Origin: Pogostemon cablin
Lineage: Eukaryota; Streptophyta; Magnoliopsida; Lamiales; Lamiaceae
Assembly: GCA_023678885.1 (NCBI GenBank)
Contig: CM042983.1
Location: 24,348,279 to 24,412,278, forward strand
Direction: 5' to 3'
DNA length: 64,000 bases
The notes under the pieces were generated by a model. That model was not told where the DNA came from. It worked only from the letters and a program-made list of their open reading frames with translations, and ran no database searches. Each line of letters opens with the position of its first letter. The first letter of the stretch is position 1. This document shows positions 34,101 to 47,100 of the stretch, piece after piece. A program made the translations under genes and the position numbers.

Positions 34101-36071
34101 CCACTAAAATTTGTCATGTAAAAACCAGTACTCTCTGATCGGCTTGCAAGATGGTATCTCCAACTTCAACAGTTTGAGATCGTGTACATCCCTCAAAAGG
34201 CCGTAAAAGGACAAGTGTTGGCAGATTTTCTAGCTGATCATCCAATGCCTGCTGAATGGGAACTATCTGATGAACTCCCCGATGAAGATGCTTTCACTGT
34301 GGACATAGTTTCTCCTTGGAAGATGTATTTCGATGGAGCATCTCATAGAGAGGGAGCTGGTGCGGGAGTCGTGTTTGTAACATCCAGTGGTGAAGTTCTA
34401 CCTTTCTCATTTTCCTTAACAGAAAATTGCTCTAACAATGTGGCTGAGTATCAAGCACTTATACTTGGTTTAGAGATGGCCGTCGATATAAAACAACTAC
34501 ACCTTAGAGTGTATGGTGATTCGCTATTGGTAATAAATCAACTCCTTGGAGTGTATGAAGTGAAAAAGCCTGAGTTGTTCCCCTACTACAAGTATGCTCA
34601 AAAGCTTATGGGTTATCTCGGTGATGTTGATATTAAGCATCTGTCTAGAAGAGAGAATAAGCAAGCTGACGCCCTCGCTAAATTAGCATCAATTATAGCT
34701 ATGCCAGAAATGCAAATTCAAATACCGGTATGTAGAAGTTGGGTTGTACCACCAATCTTTGAAGATGATGATTATGAAGAAGTTGAAAATCATGTGGTGG
34801 AGGTTTTCGAAGTTGAAGAAGAAGATTGGCGCCAACCCCTTGTGGATTATTTGAAATATGATAAGTTGTCTAACGATCCACGAAAAAGGGTTGATATTCG
34901 GCGTCGAGTACCTCGGTTCATCTATTTCAAGGGTACACTCTATAGAAGATCATTCGATGGAATCTTCTTGAGATGCTTGGGTAAGGAAGAAACTATTCAA
35001 GCAATGGAGGAGACTCACTCCGGAATTTGCGGTGCTCATCAATCCGGACCGAAGCTACATTTCAGAATTAAAAGGATGGGCTACTGTTGGCCAACCATTG
35101 TGAAGGATTGCATGGATTACGCACAAAGATGTCAAGCTTGTCAGTTCCATGGAAATTTGATTCATCAACCTCCGGAGCCTTTACATCCGACAGTCGCTTC
35201 ATGGCCTTTTGATGCTTGGGGGTTAGATGTGGTGGGGCCGCTTACAAAGTCATCTGGTGGTCATCTCTACATTCTTGCTGCAACAGATTACTTTTCAAAG
35301 TGGGCCGAAGCTGTGCCTCTAAGGGAAGTGAAGAAAGAAAATGTTGCTGATTTCATCCGGATTAACATCATTTATAGATATGGTGTTCCGCGCTACATCA
35401 TCACTGATAATGGAAAGCAGTTCAGCAACAGTTGGATTGATAAGCTATGTGAGAAGTTTGATTTCAAACAAAAGAAATCTTCCATGTATAACGCAGCTGC
35501 TAATGGTCTTGCCGAAGCTTTCAATAAGACGTTGTGTAGTTTGTTAAAGAAGGTGGTGTCCAAGTCGAAAAGAGATTGGCATGAAAGAATAAATGAAGCT
35601 TTATGGGCATACCGCACCACCTATAGAACACCTACTCAAGCCACTCCGTATTCCTTGGTGTATGGTGTTGAGGCTGTTGTGCCTCTCGAAAAGCAAATCC
35701 CTTCTTTGAGGATGGCCATACAAGAAGGCCTCACCGAGGAAGAAAATGCAAAGTTACGTCTTCAAGAGTTAGAAGCGTTAGATGAAAAGAGGTTGGAAGC
35801 ACAACAAAGACTTGAGTGTTACCAATCTCGCCTTTCTAGAACATACAACAAGAAAGTGAGGGTACGTTCTTTTCAAGTTGGTGATTTGGTGCTTGCTGTG
35901 AGAAGACCTATAGTAGTCACTCATCGCGTTGGAAATAAGTTTCTACCCAAGTGGGATAGCCCTCATGTTGTGAAGGAAGCCTACACAAATGGCGCATACA
36001 AGTTGATCTCAGAAGATGGCGTGAACATTGGCCCCATAAATGGGAAGTTCTTAAAACGCTACTACGCGTAA
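31194..36071 (+). pseudogene. Tat-like pol: protease, RT, two RNase H domains, integrase
   Basis: Same gene as gag in its original form. The protease motif is LVDGGSAVNIL at about 31499. RT has RVCVDFRDLN, LSFIDGSSGYNQI and the catalytic YVDDIVV at 33441-33461. The Gypsy-type RNase H (FEWDEACNNAFNSIKEYL) is followed by TAA at 34119-34121, then reading resumes KPVLSDRLARWYLQLQQFEI. The archaeal-type RNase H starts MYFDGASHREGAGAG at about 34323. Integrase has the HHCC zinc region at about 34998-35150 (TIVKDCMDYAQRCQACQ) and a DD35E triad: Asp 35226, Asp 35406, Glu 35514, with exactly 35 residues between the last two. It ends at 36071. Apart from the single stop, the long frames 31194-34121 and 34182-36071 are open, so most of the enzyme sequence is preserved. 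Confidence 0.92.
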
Positions 36072-36091
36072 AACAAATACATGTACAACGC

Positions 36092-36341
36092 TCCTTGACG
36101 CATGAGCTTAAACTGCATGTTACTCCTGGTCCGCATGAGTATAAACTGTGCACGACGAACTCCTGGTCCGCATGAGTATAAACTGTGCACGACACCCACC
36201 AAAGGTAATTATATGTGGTTAAACTATTAATTCACCCCACTCAGATATTTTAAGTGGTTAAAGCATTAAATATCCTACTTTGTCTAAAGTGGTTAAAGAA
36301 TAGTCACTCCTGGCCCGCATGAGTATAAACTGTGTATGGCA
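36092..36341 (+). repeat. Short repeats after integrase
   Basis: The block CTCCTGGTCCGCATGAGTAT plus AAACTGTGCACGAC occurs at about 36123, 36159 and (variant) 36306, with a degenerate copy at 36092. It lies between pol and the 3' end of the antisense gene. No ORF. Confidence 0.8.
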
Positions 36342-36632
36342 CCCCCCATTCAAAACCAAATCATGTCCTTTTGAACTACGTAATGTCTTGATCCTCTATA
36401 TAGAGGTACGTAGGCAGCTTAGCATTTTGTTAAGTTCAGTCATGTTTTGGTTTGTTCGCATCAAGTTTGTGAAGCAAGCAATAAGTTGAAGTGTGTAAAA
36501 CAGTGAATAAGTATCAGACACAGTGATGTAAATTAAAGATCCAATGATGGATAACAAGAAGAAGAAGAGATAAAGGATAAAAAGAACTTTATTGATAATG
36601 GGGGTATTGAAAGGAATCGATTTCGAAAGAAA

Positions 36633-39431
36633 TTAAAGGAAAATATCCATAGTAGATAGCTCCTCTCGAGCGTCTGTCAAAGCTTGCGTAACACTCTTCA
36701 ATTGGCCAGCAATGGAATCTTCTAAGATGGGTGTTTTCTTTAGTACACTAATATTCCTGGCAGTAGTTTGAGCTCCAAGCTTTGCGCTTTGAATAGATTG
36801 GCAAAGACGTTCGACTGTTTGTGAAATGGTTTCCTTCTCCTTCAGTAGAGTTTCGATCTCCGCTTCAATCTGCTTCAACCTAGTTTCAGATTCTTGTAGT
36901 TGCTTGGTCTCTGTAGCCTCTTGGTCTTTGTATTCATGAGCACATTTTCTTGCATCGGTTAGACGCTTTTCAATGTCTTTCTTGGTTATCCCATCAGCAA
37001 GTTTTATCTTCACAGCGTCATACGCATCAGCTTTAGAGAATAAAAAATTGAACGATTGTTCTAGAGCAGATCCATCAATCCCTTGAGCGCTTTTGAAGTT
37101 ATTCACCATCTTAAGCCCCTCATTCCTCATAGAGGATAATGAGCTGACAGGAGTTCTCTTCAGCTTTTCTTGAAAACGTTTCCATACTGCCAAATTGACT
37201 AGTTTACTAGCATCCATGATCTCTGCATCAAAATTAAATTCTGTGATTTCCAGAGCTTGGGCTGTGGCAACGGGAAGATGAGGTTCGAGTTCGATGGAGG
37301 AAACGTGAGCTAGGAAGCCATCATCAGCTAAGCCTTTTGAGGCTGCGACAGAAGCTGATCCTTCTTCCTCAAAGTCATCGTAATCGGTACCAAATACAGC
37401 ATGCAGATGCTGCAAATAAAAGGAATGTTAGAAAATAGTTGCAAGTACAAATATATATAATTCATGATTAAGGAAAGATATTGAAACCTCGGCTTGAGCT
37501 GTTGGGATAGGCACTGGGGATTTGGCTCTTTTAGTCCTCTTCCAGTTGCGGTCGGTGTTACTCTCATTCGAATGGGAGGGATAATTCTTTCTCTTTTCGA
37601 CTCCATCGGATGCACCTACTATCAACTTTCGAAGGGGTGGGGCCTCTAATGGTACGATTACCTCATTAGCCTCGGCATTACCCGAATTGCCAATAATGTC
37701 AACTTCTTCTTCTACGTCATGGTTTGGAGTAGTTAGATTTACCACATGATCCACAAAATAAGTGCCATGGATCTGAGGTAACCATTGATCGTATTCTGAT
37801 GAGCAGAAGTTCTTGAAGTCTAAGGGAGCACACAGAAAGGTCGCTGTAGATCGAGAATTACGCAAGATGCATTGCCTCCAGTACTGAAGCCCTTGCTCTA
37901 ATGTGGTTTCTCGAAGGTCTGCTTTTATTTTCCCCGGAATATCTTGGTAATAGCCAAATTGGCGGCTAAATCGATGGGGGCTATAAGGTTCAATTATAAA
38001 TTCTCCGTTTTGTCACAGGGTAAGATAATTGGTACGAATAGCAATGAAGAAGCCCCAATCGCTCCAAGAGGCTTTGTTATCGTCAACATACCACATGGGA
38101 TCCTTTATCTTGTAAACGTTGCAACACAAAGAGGCATCATTTTCATTTTGAAGCTTTTTACGAGCATCAATTGGACTAAAGAACTTTGAGCCATTTTCGC
38201 CTGAATATGTCACCATGGAAGGTTTTGACAATCCATGAGGGGCCACATGATGAGTATTGAAATAATGAGCCAACCAAGTATAAATAAAATGTACGGGCAA
38301 TGTTGACTTCACTTCAGAGGGTCTAAGCTCATTGGAAATTTTGTTTAAACCTCTGTAGATGCTTGTCAAGACTGGAACAGCAAGTCCAACTGATTTTCCC
38401 GTAGCCATCAAGCTCGCTACCTTAAAGGTTCCAGGACGTATCAAGTTTATTTCATCGTTAGGGAACACGAAGGAGCAAAGCCAACAAGCTAAGTGGGCAG
38501 CCAGATACGTTTCGTCTTGTTGTGTGGCATCAATACCAAGTATTTTAAATGGTTCCGTCTCTGCGGAAGTCCATTTCTTGAGATCGCCAATGATCCCTTT
38601 AGGATTATGTGTTTTCTTGCGGCGGGCTTTTCTCTTACTCTCTACACGTGGAGGGGGTTTCTTGTATGTTGTAGCTCGACAAAACCAGAAGTTTACCCAT
38701 CGAGTAAGTGAAACAGAATCATTACCATCAAGACTACGAAGCCTATGGTAAGCATGTAGCAAGTGTCGGCAACTAGATGGAATAGGTAAACCCGTTGGGT
38801 TAGGTTCATTGAAGAGTTCGGGCTTGTTAGCCACAACTTCTTCGTACAAGTGGCCAGCAAGTGGCAATCCTGTCCAGTTATACAGGTCCCATAGAGAGAT
38901 TGACATTTCTCCAAAGGAAGTGAGTAAAGTGTTGGTAGCAGGGCACCACGCTTCACAAAAAGCTTTGATGAGCTCACGATTGCAGTCATACATGAATAAA
39001 GATGCAAAGATTGGGTCATAAATCTTTATCTTTTCGAGATTAGAGCAATATCTACTTAAAATAGCTTCGGTCCATTCCCAATATCCAGGAATATAGCAGA
39101 ACTCCCCAAGAAAATTTACTAAGTCCCCCCATGCCGCATTGCCATTGATTATTTGGTGCCCTAATGTGGGCAAAGGGTCAGTATTGAGCTTCTCCATAGT
39201 ATGGTTAACCGATTTCAAAACTACAACTTCAGTTTCGTCCAATTTTTGGTCTCTAGTCCAAACACTTAGACTGAATTCTTTATCCGTGCGAGGAAGTTTC
39301 TTTATAAGTTCACCCAGGAGGGGCCTTTCAATTGGAAGATATGTTACTATGCCTGATGATGGATCCTTGCTATCACTGATCATCAATTGGTGCTCATTGG
39401 AATCTGTTACGACACTCGTGAACATAACCAT
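36633..39431 (-). pseudogene. Antisense plant mobile domain (PMD) gene inside the Tat-like element
   Basis: Exon 1 is 39431-37488 (648 codons) and exon 2 is 37409-36633. The 78-base intron has GAG/GTTTCAA and TTTATTTGCAG/CAT borders. Exon 1 has the aminotransferase-like plant mobile domain of the MAIN/MAIL family: GYWEWTEAILSRY, EAWCPATNTLLTSFGEMSIS, LWDLYNWTGLPLAG, WVNFWFCR, THHVAPHGLSKPSMVTYSG. Exon 2 is coiled-coil (LQESETRLKQIEAEIETLLK). One TGA at 38013-38015 breaks exon 1, and the same frame continues unchanged to the splice site (RQFGYYQDIPGKIKADLRE). The total would be about 906 residues. PMD genes carried antisense by plant Gypsy elements have been reported; their role there is not settled. 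The splice sites show it is expressed from the minus strand, so it needs its own promoter, probably between 39450 and 40500. Confidence 0.88.
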
Positions 39432-41297
39432 CTTGAAGTTGAATTAACTGCAAGAAAATATATGACAAAGTATCAGCAAAGGGTTTAAGTTAATTCATGG
39501 ATTTAATTAATAAAAAAAAGATGGGATCAATTAATTAGTAAAGTCCAAAATTATAAAATTAAACCCATGGAGAAGTCCAAAATACTAAAGTGGGTAATTA
39601 AAATAAATCATGTGGGTTTAATTAATTGAGTACAAATCATGAATTAAAATTAAATGCCCAACTTAGCCCACGTTCTTCTTCAATTTAATTAAAGAAGTTA
39701 ATTATAGGAGTTGTTGGATCAAAGTTGAAAAGTCAAAGGTGGTTTTAATTCATTAAAGTGGTTCACGTGAGTTACTTGGGAGAAGATTTATTTTCTCTTT
39801 CCACTAGCCATTCTTCTCTCTCATGGTAAGTAAGGAAACGTGATCTCCTGGACCAAAATTAAAGCAGAGCAATTCGCTTTCTTTCCCAGAAGGTAACAGA
39901 CTACTTCTCTCCAAAGTAAGTTAAAGCAGAGCAATCTCCTGGCCGCCGGAAAGATGCAAACCGATCACCACCCACCACGATGCGATCGTCACAGCACACG
40001 ATCGAGCCGAGTCGGTCAGATCCGCCTCCAGAAGCATCGTACCCTCGGAACCCATCATCGCCAGTTTCGATTCATCAGCCGCTGGTTCCTCGATCGCGGC
40101 GCCGTTGTATGCGTTGCTACCGAAAGATCATGAACTCTCGCGCCTGCTTCACGTTCCACCAACAGGTCGGTCACTGTTGGGGCAAAAATCATGACCGCAA
40201 AAGGCCCGTCGGGCTTGACGCCATCAGCGACCACGCTCGCGCCCGACAACCATCTCTCGAGCAAGAACCGTGCGCTGCTGCTGTTGGAAGCATACACTAA
40301 CGCAAGCTCGTTACCCCAAAATCAAGCCACACTATAACTTGCAGTAATGTCCGACAGACGCGGACCTCCCGATCGAGAATCGCGCGCTGCTGCTACCGCC
40401 GGAAGACATCACATCAGCCGGATTTGCTTTCGACTAGCACTTACTTTTCTTATTTGCAAACACGAGCACAAATACTGTGGACCGTATCGGGACCATTAAG
40501 GGACAATCGTATCGAGAGGTAACCGAGGAGCGGTTCTTAATTCCATAAGGGACAACCGAGTAGCGGTTCTTAATTACAACCGAGGGACAATCGTAAAGGG
40601 GCAACCAAGGGACAATCGTAAAGGGGCAACCGTTAAGGGACAAGGATCGATGGTGATTCCTTTGAAAATGAGGAATGATGTGGAGAGCACAAATATACAT
40701 GTTGTTTAAACAAAAAGTGCTATCGTGTTTGCATGATATATTAAATTAATTATTGAATGAAGAAGCAATTATGCAGTTAAAAAAAAGAGGGCAACTTAAA
40801 GAAGAGTAAATCGAGGGCTTACACTTATGAATTGAATTTGTTGGATGTTTGAATTCGTTGGATGGTGCGCTCTTGTTGGAGTGCTGTGTCTTGATAGCCT
40901 CTTGGAGCAATGCTGAAGAAGAGAAAAAAAATTTAGAAACACTTCATGCTACACTTTGGAAAGAAAGAGAAAAATTCAAATAAGAGAAGGAAGAACCAAG
41001 AATTGAAGTGAATATCTTGTTTGTTGGATAGATTTGATGAAAAAGTTGAGTTCATGAAGTACCATTATATAGTAGTGGATTCATGGATAATAATGGAAAC
41101 TACTAGTAGACTCATGGATAATTATGGAGATTATTGTGAGGTGCGCAATCTCTACAAAATTGTAGGAGATTCTATACTACAAATAACTTTGATAATTTTG
41201 GGTAAGGTTCATGAAATCTTGGTGAACAAGAAACAAATCTGTTGTGATTCCTTCACAACAAGACATTCTGTCCGTGAACAAATCGCAAGGGGGCATT
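39432..41297. other. Tat-like 3' region upstream of the antisense gene
   Basis: Contains a GC-rich block at 39950-40430 with opposing small frames (39980-40300 plus, 40055-40297 minus), neither recognised. A short-repeat tract at 40480-40640 has GGGACAATCGTAAAGGGGCA-type words, and the rest is AT-rich to the purine run GCAAGGGGGCAT before the 3' LTR. The repeated TTAAAGCAGAGCAAT near 39860 and 39922 suggests a local duplication. The antisense promoter should be here, but I cannot point to a TATA box with confidence. Confidence 0.4.
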
Positions 41298-42181
41298 TAT
41301 AAGCAATTAAAATTCACGGTCCAATCAAATGGCGACACGTGGATTTTATTGATTAAATATCAATTTTAATTTATTATATTTTATTTTGGGGATTTAATAA
41401 ATTAATTCCTAAAATAGAATAATAAATAATTGATAATTAATTTAATACCCAACAAATTGAGTAGGGTTTAAATTAAGTAAAACTTGACCCCTAAGTTAAG
41501 AAAAGCATGGAAGGTTCCTGAATCAGGTCAAATTAAGTAATGACCAATCAAGCTGTGATATATTTGGAGCGGCCCAAGCCCGCAGTACCAGGCCAAATCT
41601 GTCATGGACCAATCAGATTGCAAGTTATTTATGGGGCATGCTCATTCCTTCACCTATATAAGGAGTCCTCCTCCATTCATCACACACACTCAAATACTTG
41701 AAGACATAAACACTCTGAAGAGATCAAGAACACGAGCAGCGCTCCCTTGAGATCTTCAAGCATCTTCAAGCCAAGAACGACAAGCGATTCGGGATTAAGG
41801 TGCGGAGCCCCCCAAATCAAGCGTTCTTCATATACTGAGTTCTTCGGTGTTCTTCGCGCCAAGAACAACATACGACCCGGGATTAAGGTGCTAAGCCCCC
41901 CAGATCGAGTGTTCTTCGGATTGAGTACGTTTAATCCAAAAAAAGGCTCGACGCCTCTAGATTAACGTTATAAAATCTAAATCCGAGTTCGGACAAGCTT
42001 CAACTGAAGATCCGACTCAATACACAAGTCAACAAGTCAAAGTCAAAGCCAAATTGGTTCGAGAGAAGAATCAGAGGATTGATAGAGAGTATTTCCTAAA
42101 TTATCAAGTTCAATCCGTCTGGATTATTATTGTAATTCTCCTGTATTTATTTCATTATAAATACAAAAATTCGTTGTTACA
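41298..42181 (+). repeat. 3' LTR of the Tat-like element
   Basis: 884 bases, about 1% different from the 5' LTR. The first two bases are TA instead of TG. Confidence 0.92.
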
Positions 42182-42186
42182 ATAGT

Positions 42187-42527
42187 TAACGAAATATTTT
42201 AAACCGTTAGCAATACTAAAATGATAACTTGTTGATTTGATTCCATTATTTGCAAAAATAATCCCCAAAGAAAACTAATACAATGTTTATTGAGAGAGAA
42301 AACAGAGGGGAATTGTCGTAATAGTCTATGTCTGTGTAGAAAGACAGAAAATAATATAAATCTGGTAGTTTATAATAATATAAGTTAATTTGGGATGAAA
42401 ATTTTCGAAAAATTATGGTTATAAAATTCTTATGGGACCAAAACCGCTAGCTATGAGATTAGTGAATTCCTACGAGATTAAAATTGTACTGAATGAATTC
42501 TTATGGGACCAAATGTAACATTTTCCC
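42187..42527. mobile_element. Mutator-type MITE, right part
   Basis: Continuation of 28671-28776 after the Tat-like insertion. It ends TTCTTATGGGACCAAATGTA then ACATTTTCCC. With the left part the MITE is about 447 bases. Confidence 0.85.
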
Positions 42528-42726
42528 ATTATTGAGATTTATTTTCATCATTTTTAGAAATATGCATAAATGTTGGAATGGATAAAAGAAAATCATGAAG
42601 TAATTAACGTGACTGAGTGAATATATTTGAAAATCTTACAATATATAAATCAAGATTAAAAAATTATGTTGACACCGTCGAATTTTCATTTGTAAAATTA
42701 ATTTAAAAAATTATTAAAATGAATTT

Positions 42727-43502
42727 TGTTGGAAAACTCACTTTCACACAAGGCACGAACCCTACACATGCATAGAGAGAAAACTTACCTTTCTCCATAG
42801 GGTTAAGTTGCAGTGGAAGAACACGTATGAACCGGTTGATACTCACGTTGTTAAATGATCTCTGGATCAAATCTTCAACACTGGGTTGAAGATTAATGTT
42901 CACGGTATAGTATTAATCTGTAGTATATAATATCTGGATTTGCATTGTGATTTTGGGAGAGAAATCGAGAGAGAAAACGCTTGACTGCGTTCTATATTAT
43001 TCGTACGCTTGTCTGCGTTTTGTGTTCTCAAACGCATGAACGTATAATAACTGCATGGCGCAGTATTTGCATTTCAAACATAAAAGGAGTTAAGTAACTA
43101 ATTATTAACTCCCTTCTCTCTGCATTATCGACACTTCTCATATGTGGATTTAATTAATATTTATTATATTAATTATTATTTATATCTCCCACTCACATAT
43201 GATTTAATACATCGTGTGACCCACGAGATATGAGTTTTTAATCGCTATACCCTTGTTAGAGATATATAGCAACTCAACCAGTTTATCAAAGAAACTCAAC
43301 AAGCTCGCTATACCTCAGAACTCGTGAACATTTAACATAAGTTGACATATCTCTTTTCAATCCCTGAATTTGTCAGAGCATGTTCAACCCTTTTGCAAAA
43401 ACTATGTATTCATAATCAAGACCCTGCTTGATTGACTAATCAATGAATCACAATAGTATATGTTAAATTAAGACTTTCTTCTCATCTCACTAAGTATCTA
43501 CA
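42727..43502 (-). repeat. 3' LTR of a minus-strand Copia element
   Basis: On the minus strand it starts TGTAGATACTTAG right after the purine tract AGTGGGAGAC and ends CCAACA at 42727. 776 bases. No matching 5' LTR is seen near 49300, so the element has lost its 5' end. Confidence 0.75.
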
Positions 43503-46500
43503 GTCTCCCACTGTAGCTGCTTTCCTAGACATGTACCGCATCACCGTTATTAATCATAGCTCTTTTGGTAACATGCTAAAGTAGCAACACCAAAGTGAAG
43601 ACTTAGAATATAGTAGAAAGTTATAAGGGAAACCAATAGATAAGGACTCATACTTTTGAGAAAATAGGGATAATTTTCTCAATCCTGTTAGGGTCAACTT
43701 AGCACATGTCATTTTCCTAAAACACATGTCACAATGTCTTTAACTTCCTTTCAAGAAAGCATATGTCATATTTCATTTAATTTAGACATAGTGTAAATCT
43801 AAGTTCAAGTGTGTCCCATACACTTAACCCGGATATCCTCCCTCCAACGTACAGGATTTCTGTCGATTTAGCTTTACAACAAGTTGGATTCGATTCGTGG
43901 CGAAATCTATCCCGATTACATTAATCTTCATAAACTCATCTCTGCGCTCCCACTAAACCAGAGGTGATTGCTCGTATAAGAGAGATAATCATAACTTGCC
44001 GACATACTATTATATATGAACCATCACATATAATTTATAGAACATATATGTATAGTTAAGCTATTAACTATTCCATCAACGTACATAAACATATTCAATA
44101 CATCGTTTTAAATCCTTCGCAAACCCAATCCCTTTACATGCACTGTGTATACATCTCTATGAATTGGTTTGGTAAAAGAATCTGTTAACATCAAACGAGT
44201 AGAAATGTAACTAAGAATCACTTTCTTCTTGTCTACAATATCTCTAACAAAGTTGAACTACGTGTCAATGTGTTTGGTCTTTCCATGATATTTGAGGTCT
44301 TTTGTGTAAGAAATGGCTGCTTTATTATCCCAATTAATTAAAACAACTCCCACTGGAGTGTTTGAGACCTCCAAATGTTTCATGAATCTTCTCAACCAAA
44401 TAATCTCTTGAACTGCAGACGAAGTCTGTTTCTTATTACACCATGAGATTGCTCCATTATTGAGCAAGAAGACATAACCGGGAGTTGATTTACGTTTTCT
44501 AAATCACCACTCCAGTCAACGTCTATATACCCATTCAGTGTACTGTTATTCCCTTGATAACAGAGAGAATAATCTGCAGTCAATCACATTGGCATATGGT
44601 ACTCTGGCCATTTCATTCTTTTCATCTTGAGTCTTAGGACACATTTGCTGACTCAATGATTCGTCTTACATAATAGGAGTATCTATAGGTTTGCAAGTGT
44701 CCATCTTGAGTCGTTATAAAAGTTTCTTAATGTAAGTCTCTTGAGACAAACCCAATAACTTCTTTGAACGATCCCTATGGATCTTCACACCAAGTATGTA
44801 CTCAGCCTCACCCATATCTTTCATTTCGAAGTTTGAAGATAACCACCTTTTAATGGTCTCAAGATACTCTTTGCTATTACCCGCTAATAATATGTCATCC
44901 ACATACAAGGATAGAATCACAAAGTAACCATTGGATCGTTTAACGAAAATACAGTGGTCTTCATTTATCATAACAAAGTTATATGAGATAATCGTTGTGT
45001 GAAACCTCAAATACCACTGTCTAGAGGATTGTTTGAGTCCATAGATCGACTTCTTCAATCTACAAACTTTATCCTCTTGACCTCGAAAAATAATACTACA
45101 GGCTGTTGCATGTAGATTTATTCTTCTAATTCTCCATTGAGAAATGCGGTCTTAACATCCATTTTCCGTAGCTCTAAATCCATACCAGCCACAACAGCCA
45201 ACAGTAGATGAATCAAGGCAAAACCTCACTATACGTGAAAAAGTTTCTTCGTAGTCTATATCCTGTTGTTGAGTATAATCTTTTGCCACCAAGCGAGCTT
45301 TATACATCTCTATTGAGCCATCAGCATTTCTTTTGATTTTGAGAATACATTTATTCCCAATTGTCTTTCGGCTCTTTGGAAGATCTACAAGTCCCAGACT
45401 TGATTTGACTTCATATACACCATCTCCTCTCTCATCGCTTTCATCCATTTCTCCTTTGCCAGAAAAGTCAGAGCTTCTAGGGCTCTTCCTTATCAACATG
45501 AGAAAAATCTCAATTTTTTGGTGAAACAAATAAGTCATATCCTTCAATGTCATAATGCCTTTTGGGCACATGTTTCCTAGCTAGAACTTTTTGAGATAGC
45601 TGATGATGATCTTCTGTAGATAAAGTGCTCTCATTAGGAATCGTCTGATCCTCAATCAGAAAAATATCTATCAAGATCCACACCATCAGCTAAACTACTC
45701 CCACTTGGATCTTGTAGGTATTGGTTTTCTACTATCTCGAAAATAGGTTCAACATCCCTTATGCCTTCCCCTCTACTAGGAAATTGGTTTCCAGAAAATG
45801 AGTATTACGTGATTCTGTCTCAGTTAAGCTCCCATTCTGATCTCATATGAACACGTAACCCTTAGAATGTACGTAGGATCTCATGAAGATCCACTTTTTG
45901 CCTCTAGGACCCAACTTTCTATATTGACTCGATGAATCATGTACATAAATTGCTGATCCCCAAGCTCTTAGGTTACTAAAGTCAGGTTTTCTACCCTTCT
46001 GAAGTTCATATGGAGTCGAACCAACTAACTTAGAAGGAACACGATTAAGCACATAAGCTGTCGTAAGCAACACATCTCCCCAAAAAGAGATCGGTAGATT
46101 AGCTTGTGCCATCATGGATTTCACCATCTCCAACAAAGTCCTATTCCTAACACCATTTTGTTGAGGCGTATAAAGAATGGTTAATTGTCAGATTATACCA
46201 TTTTCATTATAAAATTCCTTGAATTGTTCTGACAGATATTCACGTCCACTATCAGTTCTTAAAACTTTGATAGATATGTCTTTTTGATTTTCAACTTCAC
46301 TCAAGAATCATCTAACACAATTCAATGCTTCAGACTTATGAGATATCAAATAGACATCTAAAACGTGAATAATTATCAATGAACGTAATGAAATAGTGAG
46401 CTCCATGTCGTGCTCTCACATTTACAGGATCACAATATCAGAATGGATTACTTATAATGGAGATTCAGACCTAATAGCTTTTCCAAAAGGTTTTCTAATC

Positions 46501-47100
46501 ATTTTGCTAGCAAGACAATGTTCGCATTTGGATAATTCAACTTTAGAAGAAAGATTCAACAATCCTTCTTTCACAAGTCTATTCATCCTATCTTGCCCAA
46601 TATGACCAAATCTAACATGCCAAACATCATCATACACGTTTGCATTACTAGAAGAACGAGCATTTATCGAATATGAATAATCATCATAATAACTAAATAT
46701 CATTCTATTACAATTTAAAACCATAAAGCCATCAGTCATATCCCCAGATGCATAACAAGTATCATTAATGCTCATTACCACCGTGCCTTTAGTGAATAAT
46801 ACATCATAACCCAAATTAAGTAAAACTGAAACATAAATTGAATTTCGCGTGATTCTCCAGAGCATATAGAACATCATGTAGGATAAAGTCCGGACCATCG
46901 TCAAGGTCCAATTTGCAAGTCCCAAGTCCTTTGACTTCGACTCGTGCATTGTTTCCTACATATTTACACCTATTCCTCTTCGGAACATGGCAAAAATCTA
47001 CAAAAACTCCTCTGTCTCTCGTCACATGGTCCATTGCTCCTGAGTCTATAATCCACAATGGATAAGAATCAGACAACAAGATAGCACTCGAGACATTAAT
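43503..47100 (-). pseudogene. Decayed Copia pol: protease, integrase, RT, RNase H
   Basis: Reading on the minus strand: protease WIIDSGAMDHVTRDR near 47040; the gag-pre-integrase block with WHVRFGHIGQDRMNRLVKEG and a CEHCLASK zinc motif (46452-46820); integrase core end (QANLPISFWGDVLLTTAYVL, STPYELQKGRKPDFSNLRAW) at 45843-46136; RT with LVAKDYTQQQDIDYEETFSR near 45260 and YVDDILLAGNS near 44890; RNase H with EIIWLRRFMKHLEV and DNKAAISYTKD near 44300. The pieces lie in several frames with stops, so nothing is translatable. 43503-44200 is the degraded C-terminus and 3' untranslated part. Confidence 0.88.

Larger units (their letters stand above)
28777..42181 (+). mobile_element. Young Tat-like Ty3/Gypsy element with antisense gene
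   Basis: 13,405 bases. LTRs 28777-29660 and 41298-42181 are each 884 bases and by my count differ at about 10 positions (about 1%). Target duplication ATAGT at 28772-28776 and 42182-42186. The interior holds gag, protease, RT, two RNase H domains and integrase on the plus strand, then a spliced plant-mobile-domain gene on the minus strand, then a non-coding tail. The 3' LTR starts TA instead of TG, a G-to-A change. The extra archaeal-type RNase H and the 3' accessory gene are marks of the Tat lineage. Confidence 0.92.

Noticed and set aside
39980..40300. 106-codon plus-strand frame in the Tat-like tail
   Set aside because: GC-rich, opposed by another frame on the other strand, and no known motif.
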